Below are positions 1 to 7,294 of a stretch of DNA of 64,000 nucleotides, piece by piece (position 1 is the first letter of the stretch; the number at the start of each line of letters is the position of its first letter). The notes under the pieces are model-generated. The model saw nothing but the letters and a program-made list of their open reading frames with translations, made no database searches and was not told where the DNA came from. The stretch is from positions 407,936 through 471,935 of the forward strand of contig NZ_FNCS01000003.1 in the NCBI RefSeq assembly GCF_900100665.1, written 5' to 3'. The position numbers were made by a program, and so were the translations under genes. Origin of the DNA: Pelagibacterium luteolum. Lineage in GTDB: Bacteria; Pseudomonadota; Alphaproteobacteria; Rhizobiales; Devosiaceae.

Positions 1-404
1 CCGAAGTCTTCGCCGCCCTTCAGCAAGGTGTCGTGGACGGGCAGGAAAACCCGCTATCGGTGATAGAGTCCAACAACTTCGACGAGGTTCAGCAATACTT
101 ATCGATGACTGGTCACGTCTTCTCGCCCTGCGTCTTCCTCATGAACCTCGATATGTGGAACCAGCTCTCGGAAGAAGATCAGGGCCATTTCGTAACGGCG
201 GCACAAGCCGGCGCAGAAGCCAATCGCGCCCGCGTCGATGCCGATGAAGAAACGGCGATCGAGTCCATGCGTGCAGACGGTATGGAAATTATCGAAGACG
301 TCGACCGAGATATCTTCATCGAAGCGCTCGCCGCGGTCAACGCGCAGTTCGAAGAACAATTCGGTGCCGAAGAAGTTGCCGCCATTCGCGACTGGCAACC
401 CTGA
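1..404 (+). CDS. dctP: TRAP transporter substrate-binding protein DctP, C-terminal part
   Basis: This is the last ~134 codons of a periplasmic C4-dicarboxylate-type TRAP solute receptor; the reading frame is open to the window edge, so the gene starts outside. The visible text begins EVFAALQQGVVDGQENP, the conserved DctP segment in which a subunit-lobe helix is followed by the G-Q-E-N loop, and ends in the usual helical tail (EEVAAIRDWQP). The family captures carboxylate-bearing ligands (dicarboxylates, sugar acids, sialic acid) and delivers them to the DctQM permease, whose two genes follow 81 and 611 bases later on the same strand. The ligand cannot be read from this fragment because the conserved carboxylate-binding arginine lies upstream of the window. 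Confidence 0.9.
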   Translation, partial: EVFAALQQGVVDGQENPLSVIESNNFDEVQQYLSMTGHVFSPCVFLMNLDMWNQLSEEDQGHFVTAAQAGAEANRARVDADEETAIESMRADGMEIIEDVDRDIFIEALAAVNAQFEEQFGAEEVAAIRDWQP

Positions 405-485
405 TCACTCCTCAATCCAACCATGTCTCCATGCGGGCGCTGAGAGCGTCCGCATGTCCGGCAACTCTGCTAAAGGACACTCGGC

Positions 486-1004
486 ATGCAATCGGCCGTC
501 AGGATGTTCCTGCTCTTCGACAAGGGCCTCAACAGGCTAATCTCAATAATCTCGGTTCTGGCACTGGCAGCTGCGGCCTGCCTTGGCATGCTGCAGGTCG
601 TTTCGCGCTTCGTGCTCAAGCTTCCGCTGGAGTGGACCGAGGTGATGATCCGCATATTTCTGGCGTGGATGGTGTTTGTCGGGGCCGCACTCGTGTTCCG
701 TGCCGGCGCCATGATCGCCGTCGATCTCATGCGCCACATGATGCCTGAAAGATTTCGGCGGGCCCATGACCTATTCATCACGCTGACGACTCTGCTGTTC
801 CTGGCGCTGCTCGGCTATTGGGGCCTCGTGTACGCGAACCGCAGCGCAACCCAAACGATCCTGGGCATGCATTATCTGTCGGTCTATTGGGCCTATCTTT
901 CCATTCCGGTCGGCTGCGTCTGTTCGGCAATTGCCGTCATCGCGCGCTTTCTCGACGCCGAGCCGGTGGTCGATGAGGCCGAAGAGCTCAAGCTCGTACA
1001 TTAA
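486..1004 (+). CDS. dctQ: TRAP transporter small permease DctQ
   Basis: A 172-residue protein with four hydrophobic segments (about residues 15-38, 50-75, 92-112, 130-152), the size and topology of the DctQ subunit that joins the large permease DctM in the inner membrane. The segment LPLEWTEVMIRIFLAWMVFVGAA is typical of the family's second helix region; the W-T-E-x-x-x-R pattern is diagnostic of DctQ. The ATG at 486 follows an AAAGGAC ribosome site. It sits between dctP and dctM, so the three form one Na+-driven importer. No T-rich hairpin separates it from dctM, 11 bases downstream. Confidence 0.93.
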   Translation: MQSAVRMFLLFDKGLNRLISIISVLALAAAACLGMLQVVSRFVLKLPLEWTEVMIRIFLAWMVFVGAALVFRAGAMIAVDLMRHMMPERFRRAHDLFITLTTLLFLALLGYWGLVYANRSATQTILGMHYLSVYWAYLSIPVGCVCSAIAVIARFLDAEPVVDEAEELKLVH

Positions 1005-1015
1005 GGTTTATCGTT

Positions 1016-2293
1016 ATGGCTATCGTCATGCTCGGGGTGATGCTGATCGGCTTCATCGTATCCATTCCTATTGCCGTTTCGATCGGCCTGGCGGGCGCTG
1101 TTGGATTGCTGATGACCAACACCAACCTCCTGATACTGCCCAAGGAAATCTACACGGCTATCGACAAGTTCCCCTTGGCGGCAATCCCGTTCTTCATACT
1201 TGCGGGTGCGATTATGGAGCGGGGAGGCATCTCCATCCGCCTTGTCAATTTCGCCAAATCATTGATCGGCGGCGTGCAGGGCGGACTGGCTGCGACGTGC
1301 GTTCTGACCTGCATGATGTTCGCCGCTATCTCCGGTTCGTCGATCGCCACAACCTTCGCTATTGGCGCCATCTTGATACCTGCCCTGGTCCGCGACGGCT
1401 ATCCTCGCCCCTACGCCGCAGCGTTGCAGGCGAGTTCAGCAGAACTGGGGGTGATCATTCCCCCGTCCATCCCATTGATTCTTTACGGGGTATCTGCGGA
1501 AGTCTCGATCGGCGAACTGTTTATCGGCGGCATCGGCCCAGGGATCTTCATCGGCGCCGTAATGATGATCTTCGTGCTGCTTTACGCCCGTTGGAAAGGA
1601 TACGGCAAGGTAGCCAGGGCCGACCGGCTCTCCATTACGCAGTCCGGTATCCAGGCACTGCCCGCTCTGTGCCTTCCCGTGGTGATCCTCGGTGGCATCT
1701 ATAGCGGCATCACCACCCCCACCGAAGCCTCCGTTGTGGCGGTATTCGCCGCCTTGTTGATTGGCATGTTCGTCTATCGCGAGATCAAGATTTCCGATCT
1801 CTTTTCCATCTTTCACAAGGCAGTCATGTCGACCGTGATGATCATGATCATCATCGCAACGGCGGGCCTGTTCAGCTACCTGATAACCCGGGCGGGCGTA
1901 CCCAATGCCATCGGCTCGTATCTGAGGGATACATTGAGCGATCCGTTCATGTTCCTTCTGATCGTCAACATCGTGTTGCTCGTCATCGGGATGTTTGTTG
2001 AAACCAATTCCTCGATCCTGGTCCTGTCGCCCATCCTGGTCCCCGTTGCCATGTCCATGGGAATCGACCCTGTCCATTTCGGGCTGATCATGGTGGTGAA
2101 CCTCGCGATCGGGATGGTGACACCGCCATTAGGGGTTAATGTCTACGCGGCCTGCACGGTGGGTAACGTGAGATTCGACCAAGTCGTGCCAAGATTACTG
2201 CCGTTGATTGCGATGATGATCGGGTGCCTCATGGTGGTCACCTACGTGCCCGACATTACCCTGGCGCTGCGTGATATCGTTTATAACCGCTAG
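1016..2293 (+). CDS. dctM: TRAP transporter large permease DctM
   Basis: A 425-residue integral membrane protein of the DctM/SiaM family, the ion-coupled translocating subunit of TRAP importers. Twelve or so hydrophobic helices are visible. Family marks include the N-terminal AVGLLMTNTNLL region, the AISGSSIATTFAIGAI loop (one of the Na+-site glycine/serine loops, residues ~100-120), and the C-terminal GMVTPPLGVNVYAAC motif (~375-390), which is nearly invariant. The length is normal. It is the last gene of the transporter operon: a strong hairpin lies just after the stop, in the gap before the convergent regulator gene. Confidence 0.95.
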   Translation: MAIVMLGVMLIGFIVSIPIAVSIGLAGAVGLLMTNTNLLILPKEIYTAIDKFPLAAIPFFILAGAIMERGGISIRLVNFAKSLIGGVQGGLAATCVLTCMMFAAISGSSIATTFAIGAILIPALVRDGYPRPYAAALQASSAELGVIIPPSIPLILYGVSAEVSIGELFIGGIGPGIFIGAVMMIFVLLYARWKGYGKVARADRLSITQSGIQALPALCLPVVILGGIYSGITTPTEASVVAVFAALLIGMFVYREIKISDLFSIFHKAVMSTVMIMIIIATAGLFSYLITRAGVPNAIGSYLRDTLSDPFMFLLIVNIVLLVIGMFVETNSSILVLSPILVPVAMSMGIDPVHFGLIMVVNLAIGMVTPPLGVNVYAACTVGNVRFDQVVPRLLPLIAMMIGCLMVVTYVPDITLALRDIVYNR

Positions 2294-2325
2294 GCTTCGA
2301 ACACCCGCCACAAACCGACAAAAAA

Positions 2326-2343
2326 GGGCGGCCATGGCCGCCC
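2326..2343. terminator. Bidirectional terminator between dctM and the GntR gene
   Basis: A perfect palindrome (GGGCGGCC ATGGCCGCCC in outline) sits between two convergent genes. On the minus strand it is followed by a run of T (AAAAA at 2320-2325 on the plus strand), giving a classic intrinsic terminator for the regulator; on the plus strand it ends dctM without a clear T run. Confidence 0.8.
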
Positions 2344-2367
2344 TATCTCCTTCAAATCACAAACTCT

Positions 2368-3189
2368 TTAGTGGTCGACAGGCTGTGCCTTACTAAAGAG
2401 ATCGAGTGGCAGAGCGATCACAACAGGTTCTTCCGCCAAGCCAAACCGAGCGTTCTCGATGCTCTCCCGGATAACGTCCGACATCGCCAAGCATGCACCA
2501 TGCGGATTGCCATCCTTGATGGCCGCCAACACAAGCGCATGGCGGTTGATCGATCGCTTGAACCGCTCGTCAGTATCGATCGGGGCACTAATGGCGAACG
2601 CATGCAGGATGCATGCCTCGATGATCGACGAGAAGGTCTGCATGAACGGATTGCCCGAGGCGATAAGCACCTCTTGATGGAACACCAGATCAGGCTCGGC
2701 GTAGGTCTTACGCGTATGATGGGGCTTGTCCATCAAGTTGAGCGCATATTGCATCCGCTCGATGTTGAGTGCCGTCCGACGAACGGCAGCCTGTGCAGCC
2801 GCCGCAGGCTCGAGCGCCTGACGGACCTCGAAAATCTTCCGCAGAAACCCGTTATCGACCCCGAGTTCGATCCGCCAGCTTAGCACCTGCGGATCATAGA
2901 GGTTCCAGTAGCTCTCGTTGAGAATGCGAGTGCCGATCTTGGTCTTGGAAACAAGCAGCCCTTTGGCCGCCAATGTCTTGATGGCTTCCCGCAAAGCTGT
3001 GCGGGAAACCGTATACTGATCGATCAGATCCCCTTCCGGCGGCAAAAGCGATCCGGGCGGGTACTCGCCACGCAGAATGCGCATCGCAATATCGCGCGTA
3101 ATCAGGGCATGAGCGGACTTTATGGGGCCGGTCAGGAGCCTAGGCAGCACAGCGCTGTCATCGGCGTGAATATCTTTATGCATCACCAT
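2368..3189 (-). CDS. GntR-family (FadR/FCD subfamily) transcriptional regulator
   Basis: A ~273-residue regulator with an N-terminal winged helix (ALITRDIAMRILRGEYPPGSLLPPEGDL, then a recognition helix SRTALREAIKTL) and an all-helical FCD ligand domain. FCD metal/ligand marks are visible: the D-x-x-x-H pattern in EPDLVFHQEVLIASGNP and the later S-x-x-x-H at SINRHALVLAAI. An open frame extends to 3351, but the upstream part is not regulator-like and GGAGG at 3199-3203 places the start at one of four closely spaced ATG codons; 3189 or 3192 has the best spacing. It lies between the TRAP operon and the oxidoreductase, so it probably senses the imported acid or a metabolite of it. See the paired operators at 3476-3505. 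Confidence 0.9.
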   Translation of the reverse strand: MVMHKDIHADDSAVLPRLLTGPIKSAHALITRDIAMRILRGEYPPGSLLPPEGDLIDQYTVSRTALREAIKTLAAKGLLVSKTKIGTRILNESYWNLYDPQVLSWRIELGVDNGFLRKIFEVRQALEPAAAAQAAVRRTALNIERMQYALNLMDKPHHTRKTYAEPDLVFHQEVLIASGNPFMQTFSSIIEACILHAFAISAPIDTDERFKRSINRHALVLAAIKDGNPHGACLAMSDVIRESIENARFGLAEEPVVIALPLDLFSKAQPVDH

Positions 3190-3638
3190 CATCATTCTCC
3201 TCCAATCATGATGCGGCTTCAGCGAAGTGCCCTCCCAAGCACAGCGCTGTGTAACGACCGGCGAAGATGTCCGCCGCTCTGATCCGGCCTCCGTGTTCTG
3301 AAGTCGACTGGTGCAAGGAATAGTCAAAGCGGTGCAATTGCGCCGGCTCAAAAACGCCCATATGGGCGATATCTTGCATCGTAATCACCGGACGACAAAT
3401 TTGCCCACCGTTTCAGTCACCGGTCAACTCTTTGCGAAATTATAGTATTATTCCCTCAGGCGCACCGAGCAATCATGTCAGACAGGTGTTGATATCTGTC
3501 TGATAAAAGCGATAGTCTATTGCTGTCTTCACCCTCCCGCACGGCTCGCCATGCCCTCACATGCTCCATGACACCCGAAACGCTCGCCGATTTTTGCGTC
3601 GACGCGTGTCTCCCAATCCCTGACCAAGGACGCTGACT
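3190..3638. other. Gene-free region between GntR gene and oxidoreductase
   Basis: A 449-base intergenic region between divergently transcribed genes. It carries two copies of a short dyad (described separately at 3476-3505) and an A/T-rich stretch at 3436-3453 (AATTATAGTATTATT) that could supply a -10 element. The several open frames across it are short and lack ribosome sites; I see no gene. Confidence 0.6.
3476..3505. promoter_or_regulatory. Paired dyad operator, probably for the GntR regulator
   Basis: TGTCAGACA (3476-3484) is a perfect odd palindrome and TGTCTGATA (3497-3505) a one-mismatch copy. Their centres are 21 bases apart, two helical turns, so two dimers could sit on one DNA face. 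The arms TCAGACAG and CTGTCTGA also make an 8-bp inverted repeat across the pair. The position, between a FadR-type regulator and a divergent metabolic gene, fits autoregulation plus control of the oxidoreductase. Assignment to this regulator is inference. Confidence 0.5.
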
Positions 3639-4946
3639 TTGAAATACGCAATTGTTGGCACAGGCGCGCGCCATTCTATGTTCCGCGACGCCATAACCCA
3701 AATCCATGCAGCAACGGCCGAACTCGTCGCGCTAAGTGACATTAACGACCACCGGTTGGCGCTGTCAGCGCAAGAGGTTCCGGATCAGACCGGCAACGGC
3801 ATCGCAACCTACAGGGCAGAGCAGTTCGAGCAGATGATTGCCGAGCAAAAGCCTGCCACCGTGATCGTCACGGTGCCCGACTATCTCCATCACGAATATA
3901 TCGTCGCTGCGATGCGGGCGGGTTGTAACGTGGTCACCGAAAAGCCCATGACCACTGATCTTTCACGCCTCAAAGCCATCCTAGATGCGCAGCGAGAAAC
4001 AGGAAAATCAGTCTCCGTCACCTTCAACTACCGCTACACACCGGCCCGCACCCAGATCAAGAAAATCCTCCAGTCCGGTGCCATCGGAGACGTCACTGCC
4101 ATCGATTTTTCCTGGCACCTCGATCGCGTTCACGGCGCCGACTATTTCCGCCGCTGGCACCGCTACAAGGAGAATTCGGGCGGCTTGCTGGTTCACAAAT
4201 CCACCCACCATTTCGACCTCGTCAATTGGTGGCTCGGCTCGGTCCCCGAGAGCATTTCGGCCCGCGGACAGCTCGCGTTCTATAAGCCTCGGATGGCCGA
4301 CCAACTTGGCCTCTCCGCGCATGGCCCACGCTGTCATGACTGCCCGGTCGCCCCCGAATGCGATTTTCGCATGGACCTTGAAACCGACGACAAGCTGCGC
4401 AAACTCTATCTGGAGGCCGAAGACCATGATGGTTATCTGCGCGACAAATGTGTGTTTGCTGATGACATCACCATCGAAGATACGATGCAGGTCTCGGTGC
4501 GCTACCGTAGCGGCGCCATGCTCAACTACACGCTATGCGCCTACAGCCCATGGGAAGGTCTGGAAATCCGTTTCCATGGGACCAAAGGCGAATTAACCCA
4601 CAAGCATGTGGAAGTGCACGGCGTTTTCGGTGGAAAGCGCGAGCGCCCGGTCGACGATGCGATGACAACGACCGTGCATATCGCTGGCCAACAGCCAGAA
4701 CCAATGGACGTCTGGGAAGGAACTGGCGACCATGGCGGAGCAGACCCGATCATGCTGGGCTATCTGCTCGACCCGAACGCCATGGAACCCGACCTCTACG
4801 GGCGATCCTCGACCCATGTTGATGGCGCATGGTCCATTCTCACAGGCATTGCAGCAAATCAGTCCATTGCCTCCGGCGAGACTGTGCACATCGCCCAAAT
4901 GCTGGAACAGAACAACATTGTGCTCAGAGAAGCGGAGCCACCCTGA
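3639..4946 (+). CDS. Gfo/Idh/MocA-family oxidoreductase with a cysteine-rich insert
   Basis: A 435-residue NAD(P)-dependent dehydrogenase of the glucose-fructose oxidoreductase/inositol dehydrogenase class. The Rossmann start is MKYAIVGTGARH, the cofactor-proximal lysine is in EKPMTTD (K102), and the C-terminal domain has the HKSTHHFDLVNWW segment (186-199) that supplies the catalytic histidine region. Between them and the rest of the beta domain lies a stretch with C232, C235, C241 and C271, spaced like a small metal site; this marks a longer subfamily (the usual length is 340-390). The gene is 449 bases from the GntR gene and 2 kb from the TRAP operon, so it probably oxidises the imported sugar or sugar acid. 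The substrate is unknown. Confidence 0.85.
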   Translation: MKYAIVGTGARHSMFRDAITQIHAATAELVALSDINDHRLALSAQEVPDQTGNGIATYRAEQFEQMIAEQKPATVIVTVPDYLHHEYIVAAMRAGCNVVTEKPMTTDLSRLKAILDAQRETGKSVSVTFNYRYTPARTQIKKILQSGAIGDVTAIDFSWHLDRVHGADYFRRWHRYKENSGGLLVHKSTHHFDLVNWWLGSVPESISARGQLAFYKPRMADQLGLSAHGPRCHDCPVAPECDFRMDLETDDKLRKLYLEAEDHDGYLRDKCVFADDITIEDTMQVSVRYRSGAMLNYTLCAYSPWEGLEIRFHGTKGELTHKHVEVHGVFGGKRERPVDDAMTTTVHIAGQQPEPMDVWEGTGDHGGADPIMLGYLLDPNAMEPDLYGRSSTHVDGAWSILTGIAANQSIASGETVHIAQMLEQNNIVLREAEPP

Positions 4947-4991
4947 TCGCGCTCGGTTCGGCGGCTGGGGCGTCAGCGAATGGGCACTCTG

Positions 4992-5007
4992 TGCAAGTTA
5001 ACTTGCA
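4992..5007. promoter_or_regulatory. 16-bp perfect palindrome, probable RpiR operator (site 1)
   Basis: TGCAAGTTAACTTGCA is a perfect 16-bp palindrome 60 bases upstream of the RpiR gene start. A second, shorter palindrome CTTGCAAG follows at 5020-5027, 27 bases on. The same 16-mer with one change stands before the ABC importer genes (6016-6031), so this is best read as the operator of the RpiR protein encoded between the two sites. Confidence 0.65.
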
Positions 5008-5067
5008 GCAATAATTACTCTTGCAAGAAATCACGCACCGATCTAAACCTTTGAGCAGGAGGAATTC

Positions 5068-5910
5068 ATGTCACTGCTCGAACGCGTCCAATCGGTGGCC
5101 GAAAGCTTGACCCGCGCTGAGCATTTGCTTGTGCGCGAAGTCATAGCGAAGCCGCGCGACGTGGCACTTGGCACGGCATCGAGCTTGGCACATAGAATCG
5201 GCGTCCATGAAGCTACTGCATCCCGTCTCGCCAAGAAATTGGGTTTCGAGAGCTATGCTGGTTTCCGCGATGCGATCCGCGACGAATTCATCGTCAAGAC
5301 AGACCCCGCGTTGCGCGTTCGAAACACCCTTGAGGCTGCACAAGGTGGCGATCTGCTGTCAGAACTGATTGCGCGCGAGATAGAGGCGCTGGGCGCACTG
5401 CCCCGCTATCTCGACGCCGAGCGCATCGACTCTGCCGCGCAGACCCTGATCAAGGCGCGTCGCATCTTTATCTTCGCGCGAGGCAACGCGGTCACGCTGG
5501 CGGTCATGCTGGAACGGCGTTTGCTGCGCATGGGCCGCGACGTGGAAATGCTTTCAGGCGACGGTCGCGACCTGGCCGAACAGGTTCTGCGCCTGGGCGA
5601 AGGCGACGCGCTGATTGCCTTTGCGTTCCGCCGTCAGCCACGCCATCTCGGTGCGCTATTGGAGCGGGCGCGCACAGTCGGCGCGCAATCTATGGCGATT
5701 TCCGGTTCGCTCGGCCCTGCACTTGCGCCTGCACCCGACATCCTGCTCTCGGCTCCGCGGTCAGGCTCCAATGACGGATTTCAAACCCTGACGGTGCCGA
5801 TGGCAATAACCAACGCCCTGATCCTGACAATGGCGCAGAAGGATCAGGCTCAAACGCTCGAGCGCCTTGAGGCACTGGGCGAACTGATCAACGATTTCGA
5901 GTCGCGTTAA
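5068..5910 (+). CDS. RpiR/MurR-family transcriptional regulator (HTH_6 + SIS)
   Basis: A 280-residue regulator. Residues ~1-77 form the RpiR helix-turn-helix (LTRAEHLLVREVIAKP, then the recognition part HEATASRLAKKLGF), and residues ~110-245 a SIS sugar-phosphate isomerase-like sensor domain (RRIFIFARGNAVTLAVMLERRL, DALIAFAFRRQPRHL). SIS-type RpiR proteins usually sense phosphorylated sugars. The ATG at 5068 has a strong AGGAGGAATTC site. The gene precedes an ABC importer operon and both are preceded by the same palindrome, so it probably represses or activates itself and the importer according to an internal sugar phosphate. Confidence 0.9.
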   Translation: MSLLERVQSVAESLTRAEHLLVREVIAKPRDVALGTASSLAHRIGVHEATASRLAKKLGFESYAGFRDAIRDEFIVKTDPALRVRNTLEAAQGGDLLSELIAREIEALGALPRYLDAERIDSAAQTLIKARRIFIFARGNAVTLAVMLERRLLRMGRDVEMLSGDGRDLAEQVLRLGEGDALIAFAFRRQPRHLGALLERARTVGAQSMAISGSLGPALAPAPDILLSAPRSGSNDGFQTLTVPMAITNALILTMAQKDQAQTLERLEALGELINDFESR

Positions 5911-6015
5911 CGAAAATCAGTCAGGCGAAATTCGCCTGTCGGCTCGGGAGCGGGCCAATGACCAGAGCGCACCACCAGACGGAGAGGAGGCCGTCGGATC
6001 AATGCGCCAACACCT

Positions 6016-6031
6016 TGCAAGCTAACTTGCA
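6016..6031. promoter_or_regulatory. 16-bp near-perfect palindrome, probable RpiR operator (site 2)
   Basis: TGCAAGCTAACTTGCA differs from the site at 4992-5007 at one base, which breaks the dyad at a single pair. It lies 80 bases before the binding-protein start. Two further TTGCAA/GTGCAA half-sites follow at about 6044-6062, inside the probable promoter. Confidence 0.65.
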
Positions 6032-6110
6032 TGTCACACCACTGTTGCAAATTCATGTGCAATTCTGAGTGCCAGCGAAGCTGCACTCACCCCAAGGAGG
6101 ATGATCGAAA

Positions 6111-7232
6111 ATGAAACTCAAGACACTTCTCGCCACCACGGCCCTTGCGGGCTTTTTGGCTGCGCCTTCACTGGCTCAGGACCTTGACGCCATGTCCGCT
6201 GAGGAACTCCTGCCCCTTGCTCAGGAAGAAGGCACCGTGACCGTTTATTCCTTCACTAGCCGCATCGCTGCCGTCGAGGCCGCGTTCGAGGCCGCTTATC
6301 CAGGCATCGACATGATCGGCTATGACGCAAGCTCTACCGAGCAGATCGCCCGTCTCCAGGCCGAAGCCGCCGCTGGCATCGCCACCGCAGACGTTATCTA
6401 CATATCGGACGCGCCAGTGGTGCTGACCCAACTGCTCGATGCAGGTCTGATCGAGGCGTACGTACCCCCGCGCGTCGACGGGCTGCTGTCCGACGAGTTC
6501 AAAAGCCCCCTGCTCTCTCAGCGTCTTTCGACCAAGGTCCTCATGTACAATGAGGAGGCCCATCCCGATGGCGCACCCGTCGACAATCTCTGGGCGCTGA
6601 CAACGGAAGACTGGGCGGGCCGCGTCATCATGGTCGACCCGCTGCAGCGCGGTGATTATCTCGACCTGATGGTCGAATTCGTTCTTCGTGCCGATGAAAT
6701 GGCTGCTGCCTACGAGGCCCATTTTGGTGCCCCCATCGAGCTCGACGCGGGTGTAGACAATGCCGGACTGCAGTTCATCACAGACTTGTTTGAAAACGAC
6801 CTCGTGCTCGTCTCCTCGACCGATGACGTCAATGCGGCAATCGGGTCCATCGGCCAATCCAATCCGCCCATCGGCTTCACGTCCTATTCCGATCGTCGCG
6901 ACAACGAGGACGAAGGCTGGGCCCTTCAGGTGGCCAATGAAGTCGAACCGTCCAACGGCATCGTTTTCCCGGCCCTTCTGGCCCTCTCCACCAACACCCA
7001 GAACCCCGCTGCCGCCCGCCTTGCCATCGACTTCCTGATGGGTGACGACAGCGAAACTGGCGGCGCGGGATTTGCGCCCTTCTATGTGGCCGGCGATTGG
7101 GCAACCCGCAGCGATATCGCTCCGCACCCCGATGCCGTCCCTCTCGAGGACTTCATCGGCTGGAGCATCGATCCGGTTGCGACGGCTGAGATCCGCCAAG
7201 AGATCGCCGACCAGATCCTGATCCTGCAGTAG
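6111..7232 (+). CDS. ABC importer periplasmic binding protein (Fbp/Afu-type, family 1/13)
   Basis: A 373-residue secreted binding protein. The signal peptide is plain (MKLKTLLATTALAGFLAAPSLAQ, cleavage after ~residue 22). The mature start EEGTVTVYSFTSRIAAVEAAFEAAYPGI is the family pattern of ferric and sugar-phosphate binding proteins (FbpA/AfuA/PotD-like); the tyrosines used for iron by FbpA near the C-terminus are not obvious here, which argues against ferric ion. It has a GGAGGATGATCGAAA ribosome site. It heads an operon with a fused permease, an ATPase and a histidine phosphatase under an RpiR-type regulator. I infer a phosphorylated organic ligand (hexose phosphate, phosphoglycerate or similar), but the ligand is not readable from sequence. 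Confidence 0.88.
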   Translation: MKLKTLLATTALAGFLAAPSLAQDLDAMSAEELLPLAQEEGTVTVYSFTSRIAAVEAAFEAAYPGIDMIGYDASSTEQIARLQAEAAAGIATADVIYISDAPVVLTQLLDAGLIEAYVPPRVDGLLSDEFKSPLLSQRLSTKVLMYNEEAHPDGAPVDNLWALTTEDWAGRVIMVDPLQRGDYLDLMVEFVLRADEMAAAYEAHFGAPIELDAGVDNAGLQFITDLFENDLVLVSSTDDVNAAIGSIGQSNPPIGFTSYSDRRDNEDEGWALQVANEVEPSNGIVFPALLALSTNTQNPAAARLAIDFLMGDDSETGGAGFAPFYVAGDWATRSDIAPHPDAVPLEDFIGWSIDPVATAEIRQEIADQILILQ

Positions 7233-7248
7233 GCAATAAGCACTTCTC

Positions 7249-7272
7249 GCCCGGCGGCCAGTGTCGCCGGGC
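7249..7272 (+). promoter_or_regulatory. Intercistronic hairpin between binding-protein and permease genes
   Basis: GCCCGGCG and CGCCGGGC form an 8-bp GC stem with an 8-base loop, with no T run after it. Hairpins in this place in ABC operons typically protect the 3' end of the binding-protein message or cause partial termination, so that the binding protein is made in excess over the permease. Confidence 0.55.
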
Positions 7273-7294
7273 CTCCACGAAGAGATCCTTCATC

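Noticed and set aside
6168..7199. A 343-codon minus-strand frame opposite the binding-protein gene
   Set aside because: Antisense to a gene with signal peptide and clear family match; composition is that of a mirror frame.
6111..7232. Calling the binding protein a ferric-ion (FbpA) receptor
   Set aside because: The adjacent tyrosine pair expected at the iron site is not evident and the regulator and phosphatase context points elsewhere.
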